This document shows positions 1 to 6,751 of a stretch of 41,781 nt of DNA, piece after piece. The position numbers were made by a program, and so were the translations under genes. The stretch lies in NCBI GenBank assembly GCA_045538305.1, contig JAZSRC010000013.1, positions 1 to 41,781 on the forward strand. The letters run 5' to 3'. The first letter of the stretch is position 1. Each line of letters begins with the position of its first letter. Origin of the DNA: SFHK01 sp045538305. Its GTDB lineage: Bacteria; Bacillota; Clostridia; Christensenellales; Aristaeellaceae. The notes under the pieces are model-generated. The model worked only from the letters and a program-made list of their open reading frames with translations. It ran no database searches and was not told the origin of the DNA.

Positions 1-188
1 AGAAAGCCCAGCAGTTTTTCGCCATCCACCGCCGCAGCGCCAAGTCCATTGCGTGCAATGGCATCCAGCACTGGAAAAGACACATTCTCCGGAAGCAGCG
101 GAACAGCTTTTCTTTCTTCGTTATATGCACTGAGTAACAATTCCCTCGCTTGATTGATCCACTGATCAGAAAAGTCGATAATCTTCAA
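1..188 (-). CDS. GNAT-family N-acetyltransferase, N-terminal part
   Basis: The gene runs off the left edge, so only about 62 N-terminal residues are visible. The start is a TTG at 186-188 behind a strong GGAGGG six bases upstream. The visible peptide has the pattern typical of the beginning of GNAT acetyltransferases: a Trp, an A-R-E-L-L-L helix, a Tyr followed by an E-E-R-K-A-V-P-L-L-P stretch, then A-A-A-V-D-G-E-K-L-L-G-F, the first strands of the fold. The acetyl-CoA-binding motif lies outside the window, so the substrate cannot be inferred. The only convincing promoter lies about 200 bases upstream, beyond an intrinsic terminator, so expression probably depends on read-through. Confidence 0.7.
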   Translation of the reverse strand, partial: MKIIDFSDQWINQARELLLSAYNEERKAVPLLPENVSFPVLDAIARNGLGAAAVDGEKLLGF

Positions 189-211
189 CTAAAACCCTCC
201 AAATCAAATCG

Positions 212-251
212 CAAAACAAAAAAGCATCCTCCAAGAATAAGCGGAGAATGC
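212..251 (-). terminator. Intrinsic terminator in the leader of the acetyltransferase gene
   Basis: Read on the minus strand, a 9-bp stem (one G-T pair; arms 243-251 and 224-232) with a 10-base loop is followed by TTTTTTGTTTT. It sits between the only good promoter (381-409) and the GNAT start codon (188), the position expected of an attenuator. Confidence 0.7.
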
Positions 252-288
252 GCAGATTTACTGATATCACGATGTGTCCGGGGGATTA

Positions 289-351
289 TTATCCTACACT
301 AACATGATGAACAGCATGCTTCCCCTTCTTCCTGAAGTTCAAACGGATCAT
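289..351 (-). CDS. Possible 20-residue leader peptide
   Basis: An ATG at 349-351 opens a 20-codon frame ending in TAA at 289-291; an in-frame GTG at 361-363 would add four codons. AGGAAGG lies 11 bases upstream of the ATG and only a few bases after the predicted transcription start. The peptide is basic, with R-K-K-G-K and H-A-V-H-H, and matches nothing I recognise. Its place between promoter and terminator suggests a leader peptide that may couple translation to termination. It could equally be a chance frame. Confidence 0.35.
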   Translation of the reverse strand: MIRLNFRKKGKHAVHHVSVG

Positions 352-380
352 AAGACTGTTCACCTTCCTTTCATTAGAAA

Positions 381-409
381 AGTATATCAGATCATATTCG
401 AAAAGTCAA
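381..409 (-). promoter_or_regulatory. Sigma-A promoter for the acetyltransferase leader
   Basis: TTGACT (404-409) and TATACT (381-386) on the minus strand, separated by 17 bases. This is one of the best promoter matches in the window and points toward the GNAT gene. Confidence 0.7.
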
Positions 410-510
410 CAAAGTGTTGTACGGCAATGTTTCATTCTTTCGATACATATATATGTGTGTGAAATGCGGTTAATGCGTGTGCGAAACAATGCAAGGGCAA
501 AACTAAGGAT

Positions 511-585
511 TGATTGTTACACCCACCGAGCTTTTTGCACCCAGCTGAACCCATTTTGCACCAAAATGCACCCATTGCAAAACGA
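511..585. repeat. Clustered TGCACC repeats, possible IS21-family end remnant
   Basis: Within 75 bases the motif TGCACC occurs three times, with related ACACCC and GAACCC copies. IS21-family elements carry multiple short repeats at their ends as transposase binding sites, and this cluster resembles such an end. No istA or istB coding sequence lies beside it, so at most it is a solo end. The assignment is by pattern only. Confidence 0.3.
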
Positions 586-646
586 AAGCTGCATTATAAA
601 ACGATAGCTTGGAATTGTATTAGTTTTTGAGTCATTTCCCATCTCT

Positions 647-686
647 GGGCTCTAACTTTGATACGAAGTTAGAGCCCATTTTTTAT
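647..686 (+). terminator. Orphan intrinsic terminator
   Basis: A perfect 12-bp stem (647-658 with 666-677) and a seven-base loop, followed by ATTTTTTAT on the plus strand. No plus-strand gene is visible upstream in the window, so it may belong to a small RNA or a lost mobile element. Apart from this, the leader described above and the TGCACC cluster, I see nothing in 189-962. Confidence 0.7.
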
Positions 687-962
687 ACTTCTTGCAAATT
701 CAGCCCCCTAAAACAGCAGACCCCTTCTTCTACCAATCTGTCGTCATACTGAGGTTGACCTATGCAACACGCGGTCTTTATGTCCCAAACACAGCAGCTG
801 CTTGAAACAGCACTGCCTATAAGACCGTATCACGCCTTTATTTGGCAGTGAGTATGTGTTATAATAATAAAGGCAGTAGCTATATCCGCAATCCATCGCA
901 TTGGTCGATTTCGATTAGAGTTTATATAATTGCATATTGGAAAGAGTAATGGAGGGCTGTTC

Positions 963-3062
963 ATGGACGCTATCAAGCTGGGACAGATCATTTCTGAAAA
1001 TAGACGACATCTTGGACTCACCCAGAAGGAACTCGGGCAGCGGCTGGCTGTATCGGAAAAAATTATATTCAATTGGGAGCGGGGTCTCAGCTGTCCGGAT
1101 ACTTCTCTTATGAACCGTTTAGCCGCTGAGCTTCGAATTAGTTTTCCTGACCTGCTGGGCGAACAACCGAGTGACATCATTCAAAGCAGCAATACCGCCG
1201 AACACATCACTGCAGAGAATACGCCCTTTGCTTCATCTTTCCGGCTGACGCTGAATAAGTTTCCGGGCGCCGAAGTCTCGCCCCATATGCTGGGAATGAA
1301 TCTGGAGCACACCCGCTCCTCCATCACCACAGGGCTGTCCGCCCAAATGCTGAAAAACCGGAAATTCGCCGGTAAACCTTCCGCCTGCCGGGGCAATGCC
1401 ATGAGCTGGTATGCCATTGGAGATACAGCTATGTTTTCCCTGGACGAGTCGTATACCCGCCATGCGGAAAACTATCATATGAAGCGCAATCATGAGCTCA
1501 ATTCCCAGCGCATCGTAAATATCCATCCCGATACCCTCTGCGGTCTGGGCCAGCACGAGCTTTTTTTGATCGCCGGTAAACCATATACCTTCCGTTTGGT
1601 GGCCAGAGCCCGCACGGATATATCCCTGCAGATCTCCCTTACCGGCCGGCATGGCCACATCGTCTATGCCAGACAAGCCTGCACCATTCCTGCCGGAAGC
1701 TGGACTGAACATGAATATACTCTCATCCCCTGCGCCTCCGATCCCGATGCCGACTTGCGCATTACCTTCACGCAGAAAGGCAGTCTTACCCTGGGCGCCG
1801 TTTCTTTGATGCCGGAGGACAACTTCCGCGGAATGCGTAAAGATGTGATCGATTGTCTAAAAGAAATGGGTGTTCGCGTGCTTCGCTGGCCCGGCGGCAA
1901 TTTTGCAGGGGAATATAACTGGATGGACGGTCTTCTGCCCGTGGATATGCGCGCTCCGCTGGAATCCTGCCTTGGCATCGAGACCCAGCCCCACTCCATG
2001 GGATATGACTACCATGAAATTGCCACAGATGACTTCATTGCCCTTTGCCGCGAAGTTGGGGCCATGCCTTATATTACCATTAATCCCTGCTGGTGCACGC
2101 CGGAAGAAAACGCTGCATGGGTGGAATACTGCAATGGTGACGATTCCACCGAATATGGCCGTCTGCGTATCGCCCGTGGATATGAACAGCCCTACAATGT
2201 ACGCCTCTGGTCCCTGGGTAATGAATTCGGCTATGGCCACATGGAAGGAGACAACTCCCCTGAAGGCTACCGCAAAATCGCTGAAGAAAACGGAAAGCGC
2301 ATGTTGGCCGTCTGTCCCGACCTGACTCTTTGCTCCTCCGGACCCTATCCCAACCAACAGTGGATGGAACAATCCGCCGCGCCGCTAAGCCCCATCGCTC
2401 CTCTGGTTTCCCAGCATTACTATGCTCCCGTTCCCCATTTTGATGATGAAAGCGAGTTTTCCGCCGATTACTATGCCACCCTCAATGGCGTGGAAATTCT
2501 TCGCGGCCAATTACACGAAATGCGCAGTATGACACCGCCCCAGCTTTCCATCTCCATGGACGAGTGGAATGTGTGGTATGCGTGGTATCGGCCCTCCAGC
2601 GTGTCCGATGGTATTTTTTCCGCGCTTGCACTTACTATGCTTCTGGAAGAGCGGGAGCGATGTGGAATCGCTCTGGCCTGTCATTTTGAGGCCGTCAACG
2701 AAGGCTGCATTCTGGTTTCGCCGTATAGCGCCTGCCTTTCTGCTCAGGGACAGATATTTGCCATCATGAAGCATCATCTGGGCGGCCGATCCATGCATCA
2801 CAGTCGTCAGGCAGCCGCCACCATAACAGATGGCGTTCTCACCATCACAATGGTCAACGCTGCTTACGACAATTCTATCCCCGTTTCTATTCCGGACACC
2901 GGCGATTGCCTCCGCGCCTCCCTCTATACGGCAGATCAGGTAGTACCGCCCTCTTTCTTTGCGGAACAGACTCCCGAACTTCATCGAGTCTATGGCGTCT
3001 ATTCCCTCATCATGCCGCCCCACAGCGTACTGCTTTTGCAGCTTCGCGCTGATCAGATTTGA
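963..3062 (+). CDS. HTH-XRE domain fused to GH51 alpha-L-arabinofuranosidase
   Basis: A 699-residue protein starting at the ATG at 963, with GGAGGG six bases upstream (a TTG at 930 in the same frame has no such site). Residues about 5-60 form an XRE/Cro-type helix-turn-helix (L-T-Q-K-E-L-G-Q-R-L ... N-W-E-R-G). After a short linker the rest is a GH51 enzyme that removes alpha-L-arabinofuranosyl units: E-H-T-R-S-S-I near the start, R-W-P-G-G-N-F, then acid/base Glu421 in L-G-N-E-F and nucleophile Glu534 in M-D-E-W-N-V-W-Y. There is no signal peptide, so it should be cytoplasmic. GH51 enzymes normally lack a DNA-binding domain. The frame is continuous across the junction. Both parts are recognised with confidence; a dual regulatory and enzymatic role is inference. 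Confidence 0.9.
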   Translation: MDAIKLGQIISENRRHLGLTQKELGQRLAVSEKIIFNWERGLSCPDTSLMNRLAAELRISFPDLLGEQPSDIIQSSNTAEHITAENTPFASSFRLTLNKFPGAEVSPHMLGMNLEHTRSSITTGLSAQMLKNRKFAGKPSACRGNAMSWYAIGDTAMFSLDESYTRHAENYHMKRNHELNSQRIVNIHPDTLCGLGQHELFLIAGKPYTFRLVARARTDISLQISLTGRHGHIVYARQACTIPAGSWTEHEYTLIPCASDPDADLRITFTQKGSLTLGAVSLMPEDNFRGMRKDVIDCLKEMGVRVLRWPGGNFAGEYNWMDGLLPVDMRAPLESCLGIETQPHSMGYDYHEIATDDFIALCREVGAMPYITINPCWCTPEENAAWVEYCNGDDSTEYGRLRIARGYEQPYNVRLWSLGNEFGYGHMEGDNSPEGYRKIAEENGKRMLAVCPDLTLCSSGPYPNQQWMEQSAAPLSPIAPLVSQHYYAPVPHFDDESEFSADYYATLNGVEILRGQLHEMRSMTPPQLSISMDEWNVWYAWYRPSSVSDGIFSALALTMLLEERERCGIALACHFEAVNEGCILVSPYSACLSAQGQIFAIMKHHLGGRSMHHSRQAAATITDGVLTITMVNAAYDNSIPVSIPDTGDCLRASLYTADQVVPPSFFAEQTPELHRVYGVYSLIMPPHSVLLLQLRADQI

Positions 3063-3623
3063 TCGAGAGACTGGCCATATTGATCAAAAGAGACTTCTAC
3101 TGCGGATTTATCATCTGTTAAGACATCTAACGGTCATGAATTCCTTACAGTTTCTCTGCAAACCTCAGCCCATGAGATAGCCGCGAAAGACATCTTATAC
3201 GATAATGGGCCTGAAGAATAATAAGATCGTCCTGCTTCTGATGGAGAATGATTTGCTTCGGAATTTTCTGAGCAAACTGTTCTCCTTGGAAGTATTTCAC
3301 CTTTGAAAGTTGAGCTCGCCGTTCTGCTGTCGCTGATTATATAGAAACTACTCAACTCATAAAAGTACATTTTATATTCCTCGAATCTTCTATCCGTCAT
3401 GAGAATGATGTTAGCGGCAAGTAGACTATTTTCATTCCATCGATCAACAAAGACTTTTCCTGTCGTTAGCATCGTTATGCCAGTGCAAAGCAATGGAATA
3501 GAATCTCTTGGCTATGCTCTATCTAAGGTTTGAATTTCACAAAATCTCCACACAACACATTTAACACAAAATTATATTTACAATTCTTCATCCGGATGAT
3601 ATAATAATTGAGTCGTAAGGCAA
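3063..3623. other. Intergenic region without a recognisable gene
   Basis: About 560 AT-rich bases between the GH51 fusion and the tRNA. A minus-strand frame of 119 codons (3134-3493) has no clear ribosome binding site and no family resemblance; it could be a decayed gene. TTTGATC and GATCAAA just after the GH51 stop can pair but lack a T-tract. The tRNA promoter occupies the right end. Confidence 0.5.
3577..3605 (+). promoter_or_regulatory. Promoter of tRNA-Ala
   Basis: TTTACA (3577-3582) and a perfect TATAAT (3600-3605) separated by 17 bases, placing the start of transcription about a dozen bases before the tRNA. Confidence 0.8.
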
Positions 3624-3696
3624 GGGGCATTAGCGCAGTTGGTAGCGCACAACACTGGCAGTGTTGGGGTCAGGAGTTCGAATCTCCTATGCTCCA
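3624..3696 (+). tRNA. tRNA-Ala (anticodon GGC)
   Basis: A complete cloverleaf of 73 bases. It has a 7-bp acceptor stem with the G3-U70 wobble that identifies alanine tRNAs, and a GCGC/GCGC D-stem. The anticodon stem CAACA/TGTTG encloses loop CTGGCAG (anticodon GGC, reading GCC), and the T-arm is AGGAG-TTCGAAT-CTCCT. The discriminator is A. The 3' CCA is not encoded and must be added enzymatically. It is transcribed as a single gene between its own promoter and terminator. Confidence 0.95.
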
Positions 3697-3703
3697 TATA
3701 ATC

Positions 3704-3740
3704 AGACATCGATTGTAAATCAATCGATGTCTTTTTTATT
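3704..3740 (+). terminator. Terminator of tRNA-Ala
   Basis: A perfect 12-bp stem (3704-3715 with 3721-3732) and five-base loop running into a T-tract at 3732-3737. Confidence 0.9.
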
Positions 3741-3750
3741 GCCAATCTGC

Positions 3751-3780
3751 TTGATCAAGAATTTCCTAATGTGCTATAAT
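3751..3780 (+). promoter_or_regulatory. Promoter of the cysteine desulfidase gene
   Basis: TTGATC (3751-3756) and TATAAT (3775-3780) with an 18-base spacer, about 30 bases before the GTG start. Confidence 0.65.
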
Positions 3781-3810
3781 GAACTATACTTTTTGAAGGA
3801 GTGAATCTCC

Positions 3811-5079
3811 GTGACCGAGCATCTTGTAAATCGTTTTCTGGATATTCTGAAAGAAGAGCTGCTGCTGGCAATGGGCTGTACGGAACCCATTGCGCTTGCG
3901 TATGCAGCCGCTCGCGCCCGACAGGTTCTCGGTGCAACGCCCGAGCATATTTATGCCCGTTTAAGCGGCAACATGATTAAGAACGTACGCTGCGTTTCCA
4001 TTCCCAATTCCAACGGAATGACGGGTATTGAGCCTGCATGCGTGCTTGGCGCGTTTGGCGGTGATGCAACCCGCGGCATGGAAGTACTGGAAGCCGTTAC
4101 GCCGGAGGCTCGCGAGTTAAGCCGTTTGTTTATCCAAAATGAAAAATGTACGGTTGAATATCTTCAGTCGGATATACCGCTTCACTTTATTCTGGCGCTT
4201 ACAAAGGACGAAGATGTTGTGGAGATTGAAGTGCGCTACAGCCACACCAACATCGTTCGTATTCAGAAAAACGACACAGTTCTCTACATGAACGACAAAA
4301 CAAGCGAAGCTGTACTTACCGACCGAAGCGAACTTTCCATTGAAAACATTAAAGAGTTTTCAGATAATGTGGATATATCCCTGATCAAACCGCTTGTTAA
4401 GCAGCAGATTCGCTGCAATATGGAAATTGCCTATGAAGGAATGAGCGGCGATTACGGACTTGGAATCGGAAAGGTCATAAAAAATGCATATCCCGATAGC
4501 ACCGTCACGCGTATGCGCGCATATGCCGCTGCTGCTTCCGAAGCGCGTATGGATGGCTGCGACATGCCTGTTGTAATCAACTCCGGCAGCGGAAATCAGG
4601 GCATTGCTTCCACCGTTCCCGTGATTGTGTTTGCAAGGGAGAATGCCATTTCGGAAGAGCGCCTTTATCGCGCGCTTGTATTTTCAAGCCTGCTCACCAT
4701 TTATCAAAAGGAATTCATCGGTAAACTTTCCGCCTTCTGCGGCGCGGTTTCCGCATCCTGCGCGGCAGGCGCCGCCGTAACGTATCTGGTTGGCGGTACG
4801 CTGGCCCAGATAAAGGCAACGGTTGCAAATACGCTTGCAGATATCCCTGGCATACTTTGTGACGGCGCCAAAACCTCCTGCGCCGCAAAGATTGCTTCCG
4901 CCGTTGACGCAGCGATGCTTGCGCATACGCTCGCCATGCAGAACAAAGCATACGCTGCACATTCCGGCATCCTGAAAGACGATGCGGGCGAAACCATCAG
5001 CTGCGTTGGCTACATAGGAAAAGTCGGTATGCGGGAAACCGACAGAGAGATTATCAATATGATGCTAGAAAACCAATAA
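3811..5079 (+). CDS. L-cysteine desulfidase family protein (UPF0597/CyuA-like)
   Basis: A 422-residue cytoplasmic protein. The GTG start at 3811 follows GAAGGAG by nine bases. The family splits L-cysteine into pyruvate, ammonia and hydrogen sulfide using an oxygen-labile [4Fe-4S] cluster, and is related to the serine dehydratase alpha subunit. The hallmark M-G-C-T-E-P places a conserved Cys at residue 23. Further cysteines that fit cluster ligands are at 310 (S-A-F-C-G), 350 and 357 (L-C-D-G-A-K-T-S-C). Glycine-rich segments such as N-S-G-S-G-N-Q-G are also typical. It has its own promoter; the histidine phosphatase gene follows 28 bases downstream and is probably co-transcribed. Cysteine rather than serine as substrate is inferred from the family. 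Confidence 0.88.
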   Translation: MTEHLVNRFLDILKEELLLAMGCTEPIALAYAAARARQVLGATPEHIYARLSGNMIKNVRCVSIPNSNGMTGIEPACVLGAFGGDATRGMEVLEAVTPEARELSRLFIQNEKCTVEYLQSDIPLHFILALTKDEDVVEIEVRYSHTNIVRIQKNDTVLYMNDKTSEAVLTDRSELSIENIKEFSDNVDISLIKPLVKQQIRCNMEIAYEGMSGDYGLGIGKVIKNAYPDSTVTRMRAYAAAASEARMDGCDMPVVINSGSGNQGIASTVPVIVFARENAISEERLYRALVFSSLLTIYQKEFIGKLSAFCGAVSASCAAGAAVTYLVGGTLAQIKATVANTLADIPGILCDGAKTSCAAKIASAVDAAMLAHTLAMQNKAYAAHSGILKDDAGETISCVGYIGKVGMRETDREIINMMLENQ

Positions 5080-5107
5080 CCGGCATCCATGGAAGGTTGT
5101 GTACATA

Positions 5108-5752
5108 TTGACCACGCTTCTGATGATCCGTCATGGGCAAAGTGAAGGGAATATCAATCATATCTTTGTTGGACATCAAGACAGTCCGCTTACGGAGCTT
5201 GGTAAGCTTCAGGCAATAAAGACTGCCGACTATATTTGCAAAAACTATTCTGTAGATCTTCTTTTTGCTAGCGATCTATGCCGCGCTTTTGAAACCGGAC
5301 AGGCAGCTGCCAAGGCATGCGGCATACCCATCATAGCGCATCCCGGACTTCGCGAAATCTATGCCGGCGATTGGGAAAACGTATCGTTTGACAATCTCTC
5401 TATAAAGTACAAGAATGAATACTCTATTTGGAAAAATGATATCGGCAATGCCAAATGCACAAACGGTGAATCGGTACAAGAGCTTAAGGACAGAGTCGTA
5501 TGCGCATTGATTGAAATCTGTGAAAGGCATCCCGGGAAAACCATCGCCGTCGCTACGCATGCAACGCCCATTCGAGTTCTCATGTGTCAAGCGCTTGCAG
5601 ACGGCAACCTTGATCGCATGAAAGATATTTCCTGGGTATCAAACGCCTCCGTAACAATTGTCTATTATGATTCTGGTAAGTTTTCAATAATACAAGCGAG
5701 CCTTGACGGCCATCTGGGCAATCTGAAAACTACGCTTCCTTCAAATGTTTAA
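5108..5752 (+). CDS. Histidine phosphatase (phosphoglycerate mutase-like) family protein
   Basis: A 214-residue protein of the branch-1 histidine phosphatase superfamily, whose members hydrolyse phosphate esters through a phosphohistidine. The L-M-I-R-H-G-Q-S-E-G-N motif near the N-terminus supplies the catalytic His and Arg. A second His lies in V-A-T-H-A-T-P-I-R, and L-R-E-I-Y-A-G-D-W-E carries the general acid Glu. The sequence has the single compact domain of CobC/GpmB-like enzymes, not of true glycolytic mutases, so the substrate is unknown. I prefer the TTG at 5108, which gives the common opening M-T-T-L-L-M-I-R-H-G and lies 11 bases after GGAAGG. A GTG at 5099 is in frame but only two bases from that site. 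Confidence 0.85.
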   Translation: MTTLLMIRHGQSEGNINHIFVGHQDSPLTELGKLQAIKTADYICKNYSVDLLFASDLCRAFETGQAAAKACGIPIIAHPGLREIYAGDWENVSFDNLSIKYKNEYSIWKNDIGNAKCTNGESVQELKDRVVCALIEICERHPGKTIAVATHATPIRVLMCQALADGNLDRMKDISWVSNASVTIVYYDSGKFSIIQASLDGHLGNLKTTLPSNV

Positions 5753-5779
5753 ATCATTCTTACATTTTTCTATTTTATA

Positions 5780-5792
5780 GAACAGACGTTTG
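5780..5792 (+). promoter_or_regulatory. LexA (SOS) box in the lexA promoter
   Basis: AGAAC-AGAC-GTTTG closely matches the Firmicute SOS box CGAAC-N4-GTTCG. It overlaps the proposed -35 element of lexA, a position where bound LexA would block its own transcription. Confidence 0.7.
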
Positions 5793-5818
5793 CTATTTAT
5801 CCTTCCGTATGATATAAT
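5790..5818 (+). promoter_or_regulatory. lexA promoter
   Basis: TTGCTA (5790-5795) and TATAAT (5813-5818) with a 17-base spacer; the -35 overlaps the SOS box. Confidence 0.7.
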
Positions 5819-5850
5819 GCTTATATAGCATCCTACGGGAGGATTTTTGT

Positions 5851-6447
5851 ATGAGAAACGGGACCGAAAAAAAGCTGATGATTCTGGAATACATACGCAA
5901 GGAGCTGGAAACGAAGGGCTATCCCCCGTCGGTTCGTGAAATCTGTGCAGCTGTCGGTTTGAAATCCACCTCTACGGTTCATGCGCATCTGAACAGGTTG
6001 GAAGAAGAAGGCTATATCCGAAGGGACGCCACGAAGCCCCGCGCAATGGAACTCACAGAAGGCAATCTTGCTAAAGGCCGGAGCATTCCTCTGGTTGGAA
6101 AGGTCACCGCCGGTATTCCGATCCTTGCGCAGCAGAACATTGACGATTATTTCATGCTCCCTAAAAATGTGATTGGCACTGAGGATGCATTCATACTTAC
6201 TGTTCAGGGCGAAAGTATGATTGAAGCAGGAATACTTGATGGCGATTATGTAGTCGTCAGAAGACAAAGCGACGCAGAGAACGGCGATATCGTCGTTGCT
6301 ATGATCGACGATGAAGCCACGGTAAAGCGTATATTTTACGAACGCAGCCGCGTTCGCCTGCAGCCGGAAAACTCCTCCATGTCGCCCATTTACGCAGACG
6401 AAGTAACAGTGCTCGGAAAAGTAATCGCTCTTTTCAGACAAATATAA
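5851..6447 (+). CDS. lexA: LexA repressor
   Basis: A 198-residue SOS regulator of normal length. Residues 1-65 form the winged helix that binds SOS boxes (P-P-S-V-R-E-I, S-T-S-T-V-H-A-H-L). The S24 self-cleavage domain follows, with scissile bond Ala87-Gly88 in V-T-A-G-I-P, nucleophile Ser122 in G-E-S-M-I-E-A-G and Lys159 in T-V-K-R-I-F. During DNA damage RecA filaments trigger cleavage and derepression. GGGAGGA lies seven bases before the ATG. A good SOS box in its own promoter supports autoregulation. It is convergent with rnr; the 3' region overlaps a hairpin-rich element. Confidence 0.97.
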   Translation: MRNGTEKKLMILEYIRKELETKGYPPSVREICAAVGLKSTSTVHAHLNRLEEEGYIRRDATKPRAMELTEGNLAKGRSIPLVGKVTAGIPILAQQNIDDYFMLPKNVIGTEDAFILTVQGESMIEAGILDGDYVVVRRQSDAENGDIVVAMIDDEATVKRIFYERSRVRLQPENSSMSPIYADEVTVLGKVIALFRQI

Positions 6448-6452
6448 AAACT

Positions 6453-6484
6453 CTCCCGTAAATCCTTTTAGAGATTTACGGGAG
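6453..6484 (-). terminator. Hairpin terminator beyond the repeat element, minus orientation
   Basis: A perfect 12-bp stem (6453-6464 with 6473-6484). The T-rich run (AGTTTTTATATTT) follows only on the minus strand, so it should stop transcripts coming from rnr through the repeat element. On the plus strand, just after the lexA stop, no T-tract follows. Confidence 0.6.
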
Positions 6485-6697
6485 TCAGGCCATCAAAAAA
6501 GTCCCATTTTTGATGGGAGGGGCCGATCTCCTGAAATCCTGCGGGATTTCCGGGCGGAAATCGGAAGGGGAAGCGTTTTTCGTCGCTTCGCTTTGGAAAA
6601 ACGCACGATTTCGCCGTACACGCCGCCGAAATCGATGAAAAATGGAGAGGGAGTGCGCTCCCTCTCCAAGCCTCTCCCTGAGGTTTGTTGATGATCT
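6485..6697. repeat. Hairpin-rich non-coding repeat-like element
   Basis: About 210 bases packed with inverted repeats: CATCAAAAA/TTTTTGATG at 6492-6516, GAAATCC/GGATTTC near 6535-6551, GCGTTTTTC/GAAAAACGC spanning roughly 6573-6604, and a 10-bp stem with a four-base TGCG loop at 6644-6667 (GGAGAGGGAG/CTCCCTCTCC). A minus-strand open frame crosses it but has no ribosome binding site and a low-complexity product. The structure suggests a small interspersed repeat (REP or MITE type). Its copy number elsewhere in the genome is not visible here. Confidence 0.45.
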
Positions 6698-6699
6698 GA

Positions 6700-6736
6700 A
6701 GCGCATCTGAACCATTACGTTCGGATGCGCTTTTTT
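6700..6736 (+). terminator. Terminator, plus orientation, downstream of lexA and the repeat
   Basis: A 13-bp stem with one G-T pair (6700-6712 with 6719-6731) and a six-base loop, followed by T6 on the plus strand. It is the first T-tailed terminator after lexA, so the lexA transcript may include the whole repeat element. Confidence 0.75.
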
Positions 6737-6751
6737 GTGCGGATGATTCCG

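Noticed and set aside
274..462. A 62-codon plus-strand open frame in the leader of the acetyltransferase gene
   Set aside because: No ribosome binding site, and it runs antisense across the much better supported promoter at 381-409.
3134..3493. A 119-codon minus-strand open frame between the GH51 fusion and the tRNA
   Set aside because: No ribosome binding site, no recognisable domain and an unconvincing composition; kept only as a possible remnant within the intergenic entry.
6485..6715. A 76-codon minus-strand open frame across the repeat-like element
   Set aside because: The DNA is dominated by hairpins, there is no ribosome binding site, and the Arg/Phe/Ser-rich product looks like translated repeat sequence.
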